From: Anaerolineae bacterium
GTDB taxonomy: Bacteria; Chloroflexota; Anaerolineae; B4-G1
Length of the DNA: 5,431 nucleotides
NCBI GenBank assembly: GCA_027079895.1
Contig: JALWUZ010000628.1
Coordinates: 7,929 to 13,359 of the forward strand
Direction: 5' to 3'
Shown: one piece after another, positions 1-5,338 of the stretch
Position numbering within the stretch: the stretch's first letter is position 1
How the letters are laid out: each line of letters starts with the position of its first letter
Position numbers and translations under genes: made by a program
The notes under the pieces: model-generated
What the model was told of the DNA's origin: nothing
Database searches by the model: none
The model's input: the letters and a program-made list of their open reading frames with translations, nothing else

Positions 1-210
1 GTGTGTGACCTGGAACTCGATGTGCAGCAGGTACTCCTGCTCCTCCCAGAGCACCCGATGGACGAAGTCCACCCGCCCTTCGGGGACCGTCAGTTCCACG
101 TTCTCCAACACGCCGACCAGTTCCAGCGGCACGTCGGGCAGCACCAGTTGGAGGAATGCGTCGGCGTAGTCACGCGCCAGCACTTTCAGCACGCGGTCGA
201 ATGCCTTCAT
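1..210 (-). CDS. Rpn-like PD-(D/E)XK nuclease/transposase family protein, N-terminal part (cut by window edge)
   Basis: An open frame of 70 codons starts at the ATG at 210-208 and runs off the left edge without a stop. It begins MKAFDRVLKVLARDYADAFL and continues to Asp48 and then LLHIEFQ, with Glu65 and Gln67. An N-terminal helical 'F-D-x-x-L-K' opening, then an Asp on a hydrophobic strand, then an E-x-Q strand, is the pattern of the Rpn / PD-(D/E)XK recombination-promoting nuclease and putative transposase families, which are about 250-300 residues long when complete. Family members are thought to cut DNA, but many are uncharacterised. It lies 24 bp after the stop of the second ArsA gene, in the same frame but separated by its TAG, with only a weak ribosome site (CAGGG). 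It may be a passenger behind the operon rather than part of it. The family call rests on the fold-level motif pattern in a fragment, so the coding call is firmer than the function. Confidence 0.62.
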   Translation of the reverse strand, partial: MKAFDRVLKVLARDYADAFLQLVLPDVPLELVGVLENVELTVPEGRVDFVHRVLWEEQEYLLHIEFQVTH

Positions 211-234
211 CGGACTGTGCCCTGAGACGACGCG

Positions 235-1206
235 CTAGGGGAACAGGTGCTCAGCCGTGCGGCGCAACATCTCGACACCGCGCACTTCCCGCTCGAAGAG
301 CGGCACGAGAGCCCGCACGTCGGGGAAACTGCGCCAGATCTCCTCCATGTACTCGTCCTGCATAGCGACCCGATTGCGCACGAACTCCGGCGCGTTTTCG
401 TCCACCGCCTCCTTGTCTATGAGCATGTTCACCACCACGCCGCCCACCGGTATGCCGAACTCCTGGAACCAGTTGATGAACCGCTTGATAACGGCGATGG
501 GCAACGCCTCCGGCAGGGTGACGAAAAAGAAGGCGGTCTTCTCGGCGTCGGTGAGCAGTGACTTGGCCCGTTCCATCCGCTCCCGGAAACTGACCAGGTA
601 GTCCATCAGGGGGTCCTCTTCCTTCTTCCGGCTGTAGGAGAGGAGTTCCTTCAGCGAGCGGGCTTCCTCCCGGCTCTGCATCATCTTGTTGACCCACATC
701 CCGTAGACGCTGGACATGCCCAGCAACCGCCGGGCATTGGCCGTGGGCGCGGTGTCGAAGACGTAGGCGTCGTACTCGTCCTCGAACATGAGGTCAATCA
801 TGTTCTCGAACATCGCCGACTCCTCGAAGGCCGGGTTCATCGTGGCCGACTCGACAAACTCATCCGCTTTGGTCTTGATGTCGGCGTACTTGAGGAACCA
901 CTCGATCTTCTGGGTCAGTTCCACCTTCGATTTCTCGATGGTGTCTTTGGTGTCTATCTCGTAGGCCCAGAGATTGGGTACCCCTTCGACCGCCGTCGGT
1001 GCGCCGAACACGTTTTGGTCCAGCAGGCTGCTGAGGGAGTGTACCGGATTGGTCGAGGCCAACAGCGTGCGCTTGCCCTGCCCGGCGATCCACAGGGCGG
1101 CGGTCCCGGCCATCACCGTCTTGCCGACGCCTCCCTTGCCGCCGAAGAACATGTACTTCATCTGGGGATGGGCCAGCAGGAATTGGGTGGTCGTCTCCGT
1201 GATCAT
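235..1206 (-). CDS. ArsA/Get3-family ATPase, second of an adjacent pair, with Asn in place of the switch I Asp
   Basis: This is a 323-residue cytoplasmic P-loop ATPase of the ArsA/Get3 (SIMIBI, deviant Walker A) group. Visible elements in order are the P-loop GGKGGVGKT at residues 22-30 with signature Lys24; switch I STNPVHSLS at 51-59; the helix NPAFEESAMFE at 124-134, matching the family's 'PG-x-DE' region; switch II DTAPTAN at 151-157; a helical subdomain at about 165-215; the strand block TDAEKTAFFFVTLPEAL at 219-235; and a C-terminal EVRGVEMLRR block. Family members normally read STDPAH and DTAPTGH. Here the switch I Asp is Asn53 (codon AAT at 1050-1048) and the switch II Gly-His is Ala-Asn. 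There is no cysteine, so neither the ArsA arsenite site nor the Get3 CxxC is present. It overlaps the upstream ATPase gene by 4 bp (ATGA) and has a GGAGG site 6 bases before the ATG, so the two are probably translated together. ATP binding is likely; efficient hydrolysis by this subunit alone is doubtful. Confidence 0.93.
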   Translation of the reverse strand: MITETTTQFLLAHPQMKYMFFGGKGGVGKTVMAGTAALWIAGQGKRTLLASTNPVHSLSSLLDQNVFGAPTAVEGVPNLWAYEIDTKDTIEKSKVELTQKIEWFLKYADIKTKADEFVESATMNPAFEESAMFENMIDLMFEDEYDAYVFDTAPTANARRLLGMSSVYGMWVNKMMQSREEARSLKELLSYSRKKEEDPLMDYLVSFRERMERAKSLLTDAEKTAFFFVTLPEALPIAVIKRFINWFQEFGIPVGGVVVNMLIDKEAVDENAPEFVRNRVAMQDEYMEEIWRSFPDVRALVPLFEREVRGVEMLRRTAEHLFP

Positions 1207-2183
1207 TCCTCACCTCCGAACAGCGCGTCAGCGACTTTGGAGATCATCTCCAACCCGGTGATGTCCCGCTCGAACTCCGGCACACTGGTCAGCACCTCAC
1301 CGCCGAAGGTCTCCTCGATTTGCTTGAGGTACTTCTTCTGCATTTCGATACGGTGACGCAGGTATTCGGGGATGTCCTGCTCGGCCAACTCCGGCGGGAT
1401 GACGCGGTTGACGATGTAGCCGGAGATCGGCACCTGGTACTTGGCGAACAGTTTGGCCGCCTTGAGGGTGTCCAGGATGATCATCTCCTCCGGCGTGACG
1501 ACGAAGAAGAACGCCGTCTTCTCCCGGTCTGTGAGGATGCTGGACGAGGTGTTGATGCGCCGTTTGATGTCCTGCAACTCCGCCAGGATTTGATCCTCCT
1601 CCGTCTCCTTCTCCCGTTCCAGGATGGCGGCGACCTGAGCGTACTCCTGCATCTCCTCGCGGAGGGCGGTGATCTTGTCAATCCACTGGTCGTAGACGCT
1701 CGCCATGCTCAGGTAATAGAGCGCGTGGCCGAGTGGCACCAGGTCGTAGATGTAGTAATCGTACTCCCCGCCGACCACGATGTCCACCACGGCGTCGAAG
1801 ATTGCGCTCTCCTCCATCGCCGGCTCGGCTGCGGCGGCCTGGATGTAGTTCTCGATCTCCTCCGGGATCTCGTCGAACCCGTACATATCGAGGATCTTCT
1901 GGCGAATCTCGTCCTGATACTCCTTGATGTGCCGGTCGGCATCTATCTCCTGGGCGTAGAGGTTGGGCATAATCTCCACCGGCCCCTTGCCGAAGATGTC
2001 CCTCTCGAAGATGTCGGAGAGAGAGGCTTGGGGGTCAACGGAGAAGACGAGCACCTTGTAGCCCTGCTGTGCCAGCCAGTAAGCGGTAGCGGCTGAAAAA
2101 GTGGTCTTACCCAATCCGCCTTTGCCGCCGAACTCGATGTAGCGACGGTTGGGGTGTTCTCGGAAGACTTTTGCCAGTGACAA
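1203..2183 (-). CDS. ArsA/Get3-family ATPase, first of an adjacent pair, with altered switch I and switch II
   Basis: This is a 326-residue soluble ArsA/Get3-family ATPase. The P-loop GGKGGLGKTT is at residues 19-28 with signature Lys21. Switch I is SVDPQASLSD at 48-57, which keeps Asp50 but has Gln-Ala where the family has Ala-His. The helix EPAMEESAIFD is at 120-130. Switch II is DLVPLGH at 147-153, which keeps Asp147 and Gly-His but replaces Thr-Ala and the following Thr. A charged helical segment (about 170-212) follows, then TDREKTAFFFVVTPEEM at 218-234, YIVNRV at 256-261, and a C-terminal ERDITGLEMIS block typical of the family. No cysteine is present, so a classical arsenite role or Get3-type zinc dimer is unlikely. 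The start is TTG: no ATG or GTG lies before the P-loop in this frame, and AAGGAGA sits 7 bases upstream. The preceding small gene ends 12 bp before it, with its stop inside that ribosome site. The paired gene downstream overlaps by 4 bp. A heterodimer with that gene product is inferred. Confidence 0.93.
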   Translation of the reverse strand: MSLAKVFREHPNRRYIEFGGKGGLGKTTFSAATAYWLAQQGYKVLVFSVDPQASLSDIFERDIFGKGPVEIMPNLYAQEIDADRHIKEYQDEIRQKILDMYGFDEIPEEIENYIQAAAAEPAMEESAIFDAVVDIVVGGEYDYYIYDLVPLGHALYYLSMASVYDQWIDKITALREEMQEYAQVAAILEREKETEEDQILAELQDIKRRINTSSSILTDREKTAFFFVVTPEEMIILDTLKAAKLFAKYQVPISGYIVNRVIPPELAEQDIPEYLRHRIEMQKKYLKQIEETFGGEVLTSVPEFERDITGLEMISKVADALFGGEE

Positions 2184-2190
2184 TGTTCTC

Positions 2191-2197
2191 TCTCCTT
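2191..2197 (-). promoter_or_regulatory. Ribosome binding site that decides the TTG start of the first ArsA-family gene
   Basis: On the minus strand this reads AAGGAGA, 7 bases before the TTG at 2183-2181. It overlaps the TAA stop of the preceding small gene, which suggests translation of the ATPase is linked to termination on the small gene. It supports the TTG start, since no alternative ATG or GTG exists before the P-loop. Confidence 0.7.
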
Positions 2198-2474
2198 ATG
2201 CTAGGGCATCGGTCAGGTCCCGCTCGCGCAACATCCGCCGCTTCCAGGTGCTGATTTGCGGCACGACGTAGGGCAGCAGTCGCAGGGAGTAGTAAGGGGG
2301 CAGGATGGGGATGCCCAACAGGTCGCCCATCGTTATCAAGATGAAGAGATGCTCCATACTCCCGCGCGTCTTGAGGGCGAAGCGGGTCATATCGTGTCCG
2401 GCCATTCCGTAGAGGAACTCTTTGGCCGAACGTCCAAACCTCTTGAGGAAACTTTCCCTTTGTTTTTCCGTCAT
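2196..2474 (-). CDS. Small CstA-associated protein, paralogue 2 (92 aa, hydrophobic core)
   Basis: This is a 92-residue protein. Residues 1-40 are basic and helical (KRFGRSAKEFLYGMAGHD), and 43-72 are strongly hydrophobic, containing GDLLGIPILPPYY and then LRLLPY. The end is charged (WKRRMLRERDLTD). The Pro-rich hydrophobic stretch could be a membrane-embedded hairpin or a docking surface; it is too broken by Pro, Asp and Arg for a standard single helix. The core is the same as in the gene immediately upstream (37 of 47 residues identical by hand count). The N-terminal 'G-x-x-A-K-x-x-x-x-G-M' pattern resembles YbdD/YjiX, the small partners of CstA and BtsT, as I recall them. The LRLLPY..WKR..LRERD pattern also recalls a family I believe is named cory-CC-star in NCBI models. 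Neither match could be checked, and the terminal Cys-Cys such families carry is absent. The ATG is one base after the upstream stop, and the next gene follows after 12 bp. The function is likely as an accessory to the transporter or the ATPases. Confidence 0.85.
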   Translation of the reverse strand: MTEKQRESFLKRFGRSAKEFLYGMAGHDMTRFALKTRGSMEHLFILITMGDLLGIPILPPYYSLRLLPYVVPQISTWKRRMLRERDLTDALA

Positions 2475-2475
2475 T

Positions 2476-2781
2476 TCAATCTATCCCTTCGATGAATTCG
2501 ACCAGATCGGTCCAGTCACGTTCGCGCAACAGACTGCGCTTCCAGCGTTCGATAGAGGGCACGATGTAGGGCAGGAGACGCAAGGTGTAGTAGGGGGGGA
2601 GGATTGGGATGCCCAGCAGGTCGCCGAAAGTGATCAGGACGAAAAGCCGTTCGACCTCGCCCCGTTCCCGGCGCATATCGCGTACCCAGTCGTAGACCGT
2701 CGCCCCATAGAGCAACTCGCCGGCCACTTTACGGGCACGGCGCAACCGAGATTTGAGCGTCTCCCACCGCGATTGGTCCAT
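2476..2781 (-). CDS. Small CstA-associated protein, paralogue 1 (about 101 aa, hydrophobic core)
   Basis: This is a protein of about 101 residues from the ATG at 2781-2779. The N-terminal part is basic and helical (residues 1-45, with LLYGATVYDWVRDMRRE at 23-39). The hydrophobic core is at 47-75 and includes GDLLGIPILPPYY at 53-65 and LRLLPYIVP at 67-75. A charged tail follows (WKRSLLRERDWTD, then EFIEGID). It is a clear paralogue of the next gene. The 'G...YD..V..MR' spacing in the N-terminal part recalls the CstA partner YbdD, allowing one gap; that comparison is from memory. A GTG at 2829 would add 16 residues (GGDTPAPPTQSPGRY), but that extension is Pro/Gly-rich, has no counterpart in the paralogue and is encoded by an inverted repeat, so the ATG is preferred. 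The ribosome site is weak. It follows the CstA gene after 66 bp and ends one base before the next start, which places it in the transporter's operon. No known enzyme motif is visible. Confidence 0.84.
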   Translation of the reverse strand: MDQSRWETLKSRLRRARKVAGELLYGATVYDWVRDMRRERGEVERLFVLITFGDLLGIPILPPYYTLRLLPYIVPSIERWKRSLLRERDWTDLVEFIEGID

Positions 2782-2798
2782 ATATCTGCCCGGCGACT

Positions 2799-2831
2799 GT
2801 GTGGGAGGGGCGGGGGTGTCCCCTCCCACAC
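2799..2831. repeat. Perfect 12-bp GC-rich inverted repeat between the CstA gene and the small genes
   Basis: The arms GTGTGGGAGGGG (2799-2810) and CCCCTCCCACAC (2820-2831) are perfectly complementary around a 9-base loop. In the operon transcript they would form a very stable hairpin 17 bases after the CstA stop codon and 17 bases before the ATG of the small gene. No U-run follows on either strand, so it is not a standard intrinsic terminator. More likely roles are an mRNA-stability or processing element that sets a different level for the transporter and the downstream genes, a partial attenuator, or a protein-binding site. Its being perfect in a gap of only 66 bp makes chance unlikely. Confidence 0.8.
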
Positions 2832-2847
2832 GGTGAGAACCTGTCTC

Positions 2848-4548
2848 TTACGCCTCCACGGTCGCCTCGCCCCGACGGTAGCGGCTGATGGCCTGCCAGC
2901 CGTCGTAGCCGAGGATGAAGGCACAGATGAGCAGCACCACCGCCAGCACGACGGCGATGATGTTGCCGGCCACCTTCGTCCCGGCGAGAGCGGCGGGGAG
3001 AGCCTTCCAGAAAGCGGTGTAGATCAGGGCCCCGATGGTGGTGACGTACATAAAGATGAACGGCCAGAACGTCCAGTTGTACTGCTTGCCCTGGGACATC
3101 AGCCAGATGGTGATGATGAGCAGGGCCAGCGAGGCCATCATCTGATTCGCGCCGCCGAACAGCACCCAGATCGTCTGCCAGACCCCAGTCCAGATGACGA
3201 TCAACGAGAGCACCAGCGCCACGATCGCGCCGACGTGGACGTTCTTCATCACCGGGATGGCGTCGCCCAGCAACTCCGCGCTGGCGACCCGCATGAAGCG
3301 CACCACCAGGTAGGAGATGGTCAACCCCTGGATGGTCAGGAAGACCAGGCCGTAAGGCACGCCGAAGGAGGTCGGGATGCCGATGTGGCTGAGGAAAGCG
3401 GCCAGTCCAACGGCGAAGACGCCGAACTTACCTTTGGCGTAAGCCTCCTGATACGCGGCCCAACCGCCGGTGGCAGCAGTGGCGGTCAGCAGGGCGATGA
3501 CGGCCAACACCATCTCCATCCACATCGCTCCGCCGCCCACCGGAAGCGCGTCGCTTTCCTTCTCGATCTGCCGCGCCGTGCCGGAACTGGAGACCAGGGA
3601 GTGCCAGCCGGAGATGGCTCCGCAAGCGATGGTGACGAAGAGAATCGGCCACAGCGGGCCCAGTCCCTTCACCGTCCAGCCGGTGAAAGCGGGGAAGTCG
3701 CCGAAGGAGGCCCCGCCCTGGAAGTTCCAGACCAGCATGCCGATGACGCCGCCGACCATCCCCAGGGCGACGATCCAGAAGGAGACGTAGTTAGTCGGCT
3801 GAGCCCAGCGCCAGATGGGGAGCACCGCGCCCAGGTAGCAGATGATGGCGAAGACGATGGACCAGAAGTACTTCTGCCCACCCGCGCCCAGGGCGTTGTT
3901 GAGCCCCTCGAAGATGTTGGTGATGAACGAGGTCTGGCCCAGCCAGATACCGAAGAAGGCGATCACGACGGTGATCGCCGTGGTGAGGATGATGTCCTGC
4001 TTCATCTTGTAGGTCATCTGACCGGCCAGGAGGCCCATCAGAATCACCGATAGGATGCCGAAGGGCACGGCCGGCTTGGACATGAAAGTGATGCCAATGA
4101 CCTGCCCGAAGGCCCCCATAATCAGGAGCAGGTAGAGGTAAATGAAAACGAGGAGGATGGTGCGGGCGCGCGGAGAAATGAGTTTATAACTCAACGCGCC
4201 GAACGTATCCCCCTCGGAGCGCATCGGCACAATGATACTGGCATAATCCTGCACCCAGCCGATGAAGAAGGTGCCCAGGATAATCCAGATCAGCGCCGGT
4301 AGCCAGCCCCACTGAGCGGCGACGATCGGCCCCCCAATCGGGCCTAGCGCGGCGATGGACTTGAACTGGTAGCCGAAGAGCACGTTCTTGCTGGCGGGCG
4401 TGAAATCCACCCCGTCCATGTACATCTTGGCCGGTGTGGCTTTGCTGTCGTCCGGCTTGACGATGTTGAGGTTGATGTTCTTCGCGTAGATGAAGTACCC
4501 CAGCCACAGGCCAACGCCGGCGATGACAATCGTAAGAATCGCGTTCAC
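2848..4548 (-). CDS. CstA-family transporter (carbon starvation / pyruvate-peptide transporter family), short divergent form
   Basis: This is a 566-residue, highly hydrophobic inner-membrane protein with roughly 15 predicted membrane segments. CstA hallmarks are DGVDFTPASKNVLFGYQF at residues 45-62; GPIGGPIVAAQWGWLP at 69-84; WVQDY at 98-102; CGAISGWHSLVSSSGTARQI at 309-328; GGGAMWMEM at 338-346; and FGGANQMMA at 464-472. Characterised relatives (E. coli CstA and BtsT) take up pyruvate or peptides with protons during carbon limitation; the substrate here is unknown. It is shorter than E. coli CstA (about 700 residues). The conserved D-x-x-T-R-x-x-R-F segment reads TISYLVVRF at 410-418, so the Asp, Thr and first Arg are lost. 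The GTG start is set by AAGGAGG 7 bases upstream. The 79-bp upstream gap is about 46% GC, a plausible promoter zone, but I see no convincing boxes. Downstream come two small proteins and two ArsA-type ATPases, an unusual partner set for a secondary transporter. Confidence 0.95.
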   Translation of the reverse strand: MNAILTIVIAGVGLWLGYFIYAKNINLNIVKPDDSKATPAKMYMDGVDFTPASKNVLFGYQFKSIAALGPIGGPIVAAQWGWLPALIWIILGTFFIGWVQDYASIIVPMRSEGDTFGALSYKLISPRARTILLVFIYLYLLLIMGAFGQVIGITFMSKPAVPFGILSVILMGLLAGQMTYKMKQDIILTTAITVVIAFFGIWLGQTSFITNIFEGLNNALGAGGQKYFWSIVFAIICYLGAVLPIWRWAQPTNYVSFWIVALGMVGGVIGMLVWNFQGGASFGDFPAFTGWTVKGLGPLWPILFVTIACGAISGWHSLVSSSGTARQIEKESDALPVGGGAMWMEMVLAVIALLTATAATGGWAAYQEAYAKGKFGVFAVGLAAFLSHIGIPTSFGVPYGLVFLTIQGLTISYLVVRFMRVASAELLGDAIPVMKNVHVGAIVALVLSLIVIWTGVWQTIWVLFGGANQMMASLALLIITIWLMSQGKQYNWTFWPFIFMYVTTIGALIYTAFWKALPAALAGTKVAGNIIAVVLAVVLLICAFILGYDGWQAISRYRRGEATVEA

Positions 4549-4555
4549 GGTGATC

Positions 4556-4562
4556 CCTCCTT
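4556..4562 (-). promoter_or_regulatory. Strong ribosome binding site fixing the GTG start of the CstA gene
   Basis: The minus strand reads AAGGAGG, a full match to the anti-Shine-Dalgarno core, 7 bases before the GTG at 4548-4546. It is the best ribosome site in the window and suggests the transporter is translated efficiently in its own right, rather than by coupling to the gene before it, whose stop lies 79 bp upstream. Confidence 0.8.
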
Positions 4563-4627
4563 TTGTGTTTCAACTGACGGACGAATACAAAACCACTGCT
4601 GATTTCATTGCGCTGTAGTTGCTTCGT

Positions 4628-5278
4628 CTACCTCTCATCACCTCCTTTGGCCCCCGTCTGACCTGTGCCGGTGATGTCGCGCAGATCCTCGATGAACACG
4701 TCGCCGGGCACGCCCAACAGACCACCGGCTTTCAACTGAATTTGAATGTGCGGATCCTTCTTGCGCCAGATGAGCCGCTGAAGATGGCGACCGTAGAACT
4801 CCAGCCAGGGCTTCAAGGCTGTGGCCGTCTTCCGCCCCTCGCTTCCGCGATAGACCAGGGTCAGCCCGTGAGGGCCGCTTTCCCGAACCCAGTCATCGCC
4901 GGAGAACGTAGGCCGCCCCGGCTTCACCTCCATCTCCACCCGGCGCGGTGAACGTAAGGTGACGTTAATTATAAGCCTGTCCTGCCTCCCGCGCAAGTAA
5001 TCCAGCAGCCAGAGGAACGGCATCTCGCGGTTCGCCAGGAGCAGGACGAACTCCAGCCGCCGGAAAGGAGCCGCAGCCCGCGCCACGACCGCCCGCATCC
5101 CGGAAGCCGGCGAGCCAATCCAATCCGCCCGCCACTCGCCGCCGAGGTCGTTCAGCCCCTCTTCGAGCCGGTGGCGCAGCGTCTCGCCGCGCGTCCGATT
5201 GTACAGGTAGCCCACACCGTACCAGACCGCCAGGAACACGCTGAAAACGATGACCGCGACTGTGCCTGCGTCCCCCAT
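4628..5278 (-). CDS. Membrane-anchored protein of unknown function (216 aa) upstream of CstA
   Basis: I do not recognise this 216-residue protein. Residues 5-25 form one membrane segment (TVAVIVFSVFLAVWYGVGYLY) followed by NRTRGETLRHR. By the positive-inside rule, the rest of the protein should face the cytoplasm. The soluble part has a Gly/Trp-rich stretch (LGGEWRADWIGSPASGM, 45-61), a hydrophobic stretch at 74-95 (RLEFVLLL and MPFLWLLDYL), a beta-rich segment (RLIINVTLRSP, then VEMEVKPG) and a second half with HIQIQLKAGGLLGV at 177-190. There is no enzyme motif, no signal-peptidase site and no cysteine. The start is the only ATG in frame after an upstream TAA, with GGAGG 5 bases before it. 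It ends 79 bp before the CstA gene on the same strand. It could be an accessory or sensor for the transporter, but the gap allows separate transcription, so the link is contextual only. Confidence 0.82.
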   Translation of the reverse strand: MGDAGTVAVIVFSVFLAVWYGVGYLYNRTRGETLRHRLEEGLNDLGGEWRADWIGSPASGMRAVVARAAAPFRRLEFVLLLANREMPFLWLLDYLRGRQDRLIINVTLRSPRRVEMEVKPGRPTFSGDDWVRESGPHGLTLVYRGSEGRKTATALKPWLEFYGRHLQRLIWRKKDPHIQIQLKAGGLLGVPGDVFIEDLRDITGTGQTGAKGGDER

Positions 5279-5303
5279 CCGCCCCTCCGTAACGAGTCCA
5301 CCA

Positions 5304-5312
5304 CCTATAACA
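5304..5312 (-). promoter_or_regulatory. Possible extended -10 promoter element before the 216-residue membrane protein
   Basis: The minus strand reads TGTTATAGG, a TGn plus a TATAAT-like hexamer matching 4 of 6 positions. Transcription would start near 5297, about 19 bases before the ATG and upstream of its GGAGG site, which is a sensible leader length. No -35 box is visible at the usual distance. The host's sigma preferences are unknown, so this is only a candidate. Confidence 0.25.
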
Positions 5313-5338
5313 CATTACCGCCCGTCGGGATGCGCTTC

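Noticed and set aside
1320..2096. Plus-strand open frame of 258 codons
   Set aside because: Antisense shadow of the first ArsA-family gene; its composition (Leu/Val/Asp/His runs) mirrors the complementary codons and no motif is present.
1203..2183. ParA/MinD-type partition ATPase instead of ArsA type
   Set aside because: The DPQ in switch I is ParA-like, but the total length, the PAMEES helix, the TDREKTAFFFV block and the C-terminal ERDITGLEM segment are those of the ArsA/Get3 family.
2801..2815. G-quadruplex on the plus strand
   Set aside because: Only three G-runs of three or more are present (GGG, GGGG, GGGGG); a fourth run is missing, and the inverted repeat explains the G-richness.
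2782..2829. Upstream GTG start for the first small gene
   Set aside because: The extra 16 residues are Pro/Gly-rich, are encoded by the inverted repeat and have no counterpart in the paralogue; the ATG at 2781 aligns with the paralogue's start.
2799..2831. Rho-independent terminator
   Set aside because: The stem is strong, but no run of T follows it on either strand, and the downstream genes seem to belong to the same operon.
2422..4053. Long plus-strand open frame of 543 codons
   Set aside because: It lies antisense to the CstA gene and both small genes, is rich in Asp, His, Gln and Gly with no domain pattern, and its length follows from codon bias of the GC-rich opposite strand.
4549..4627. 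Specific promoter boxes in the gap before the CstA gene
   Set aside because: The gap is AT-richer than the genes, but no -10/-35 pair with reasonable spacing was found; TTGTAT and TTGAAA lack a matching partner box.
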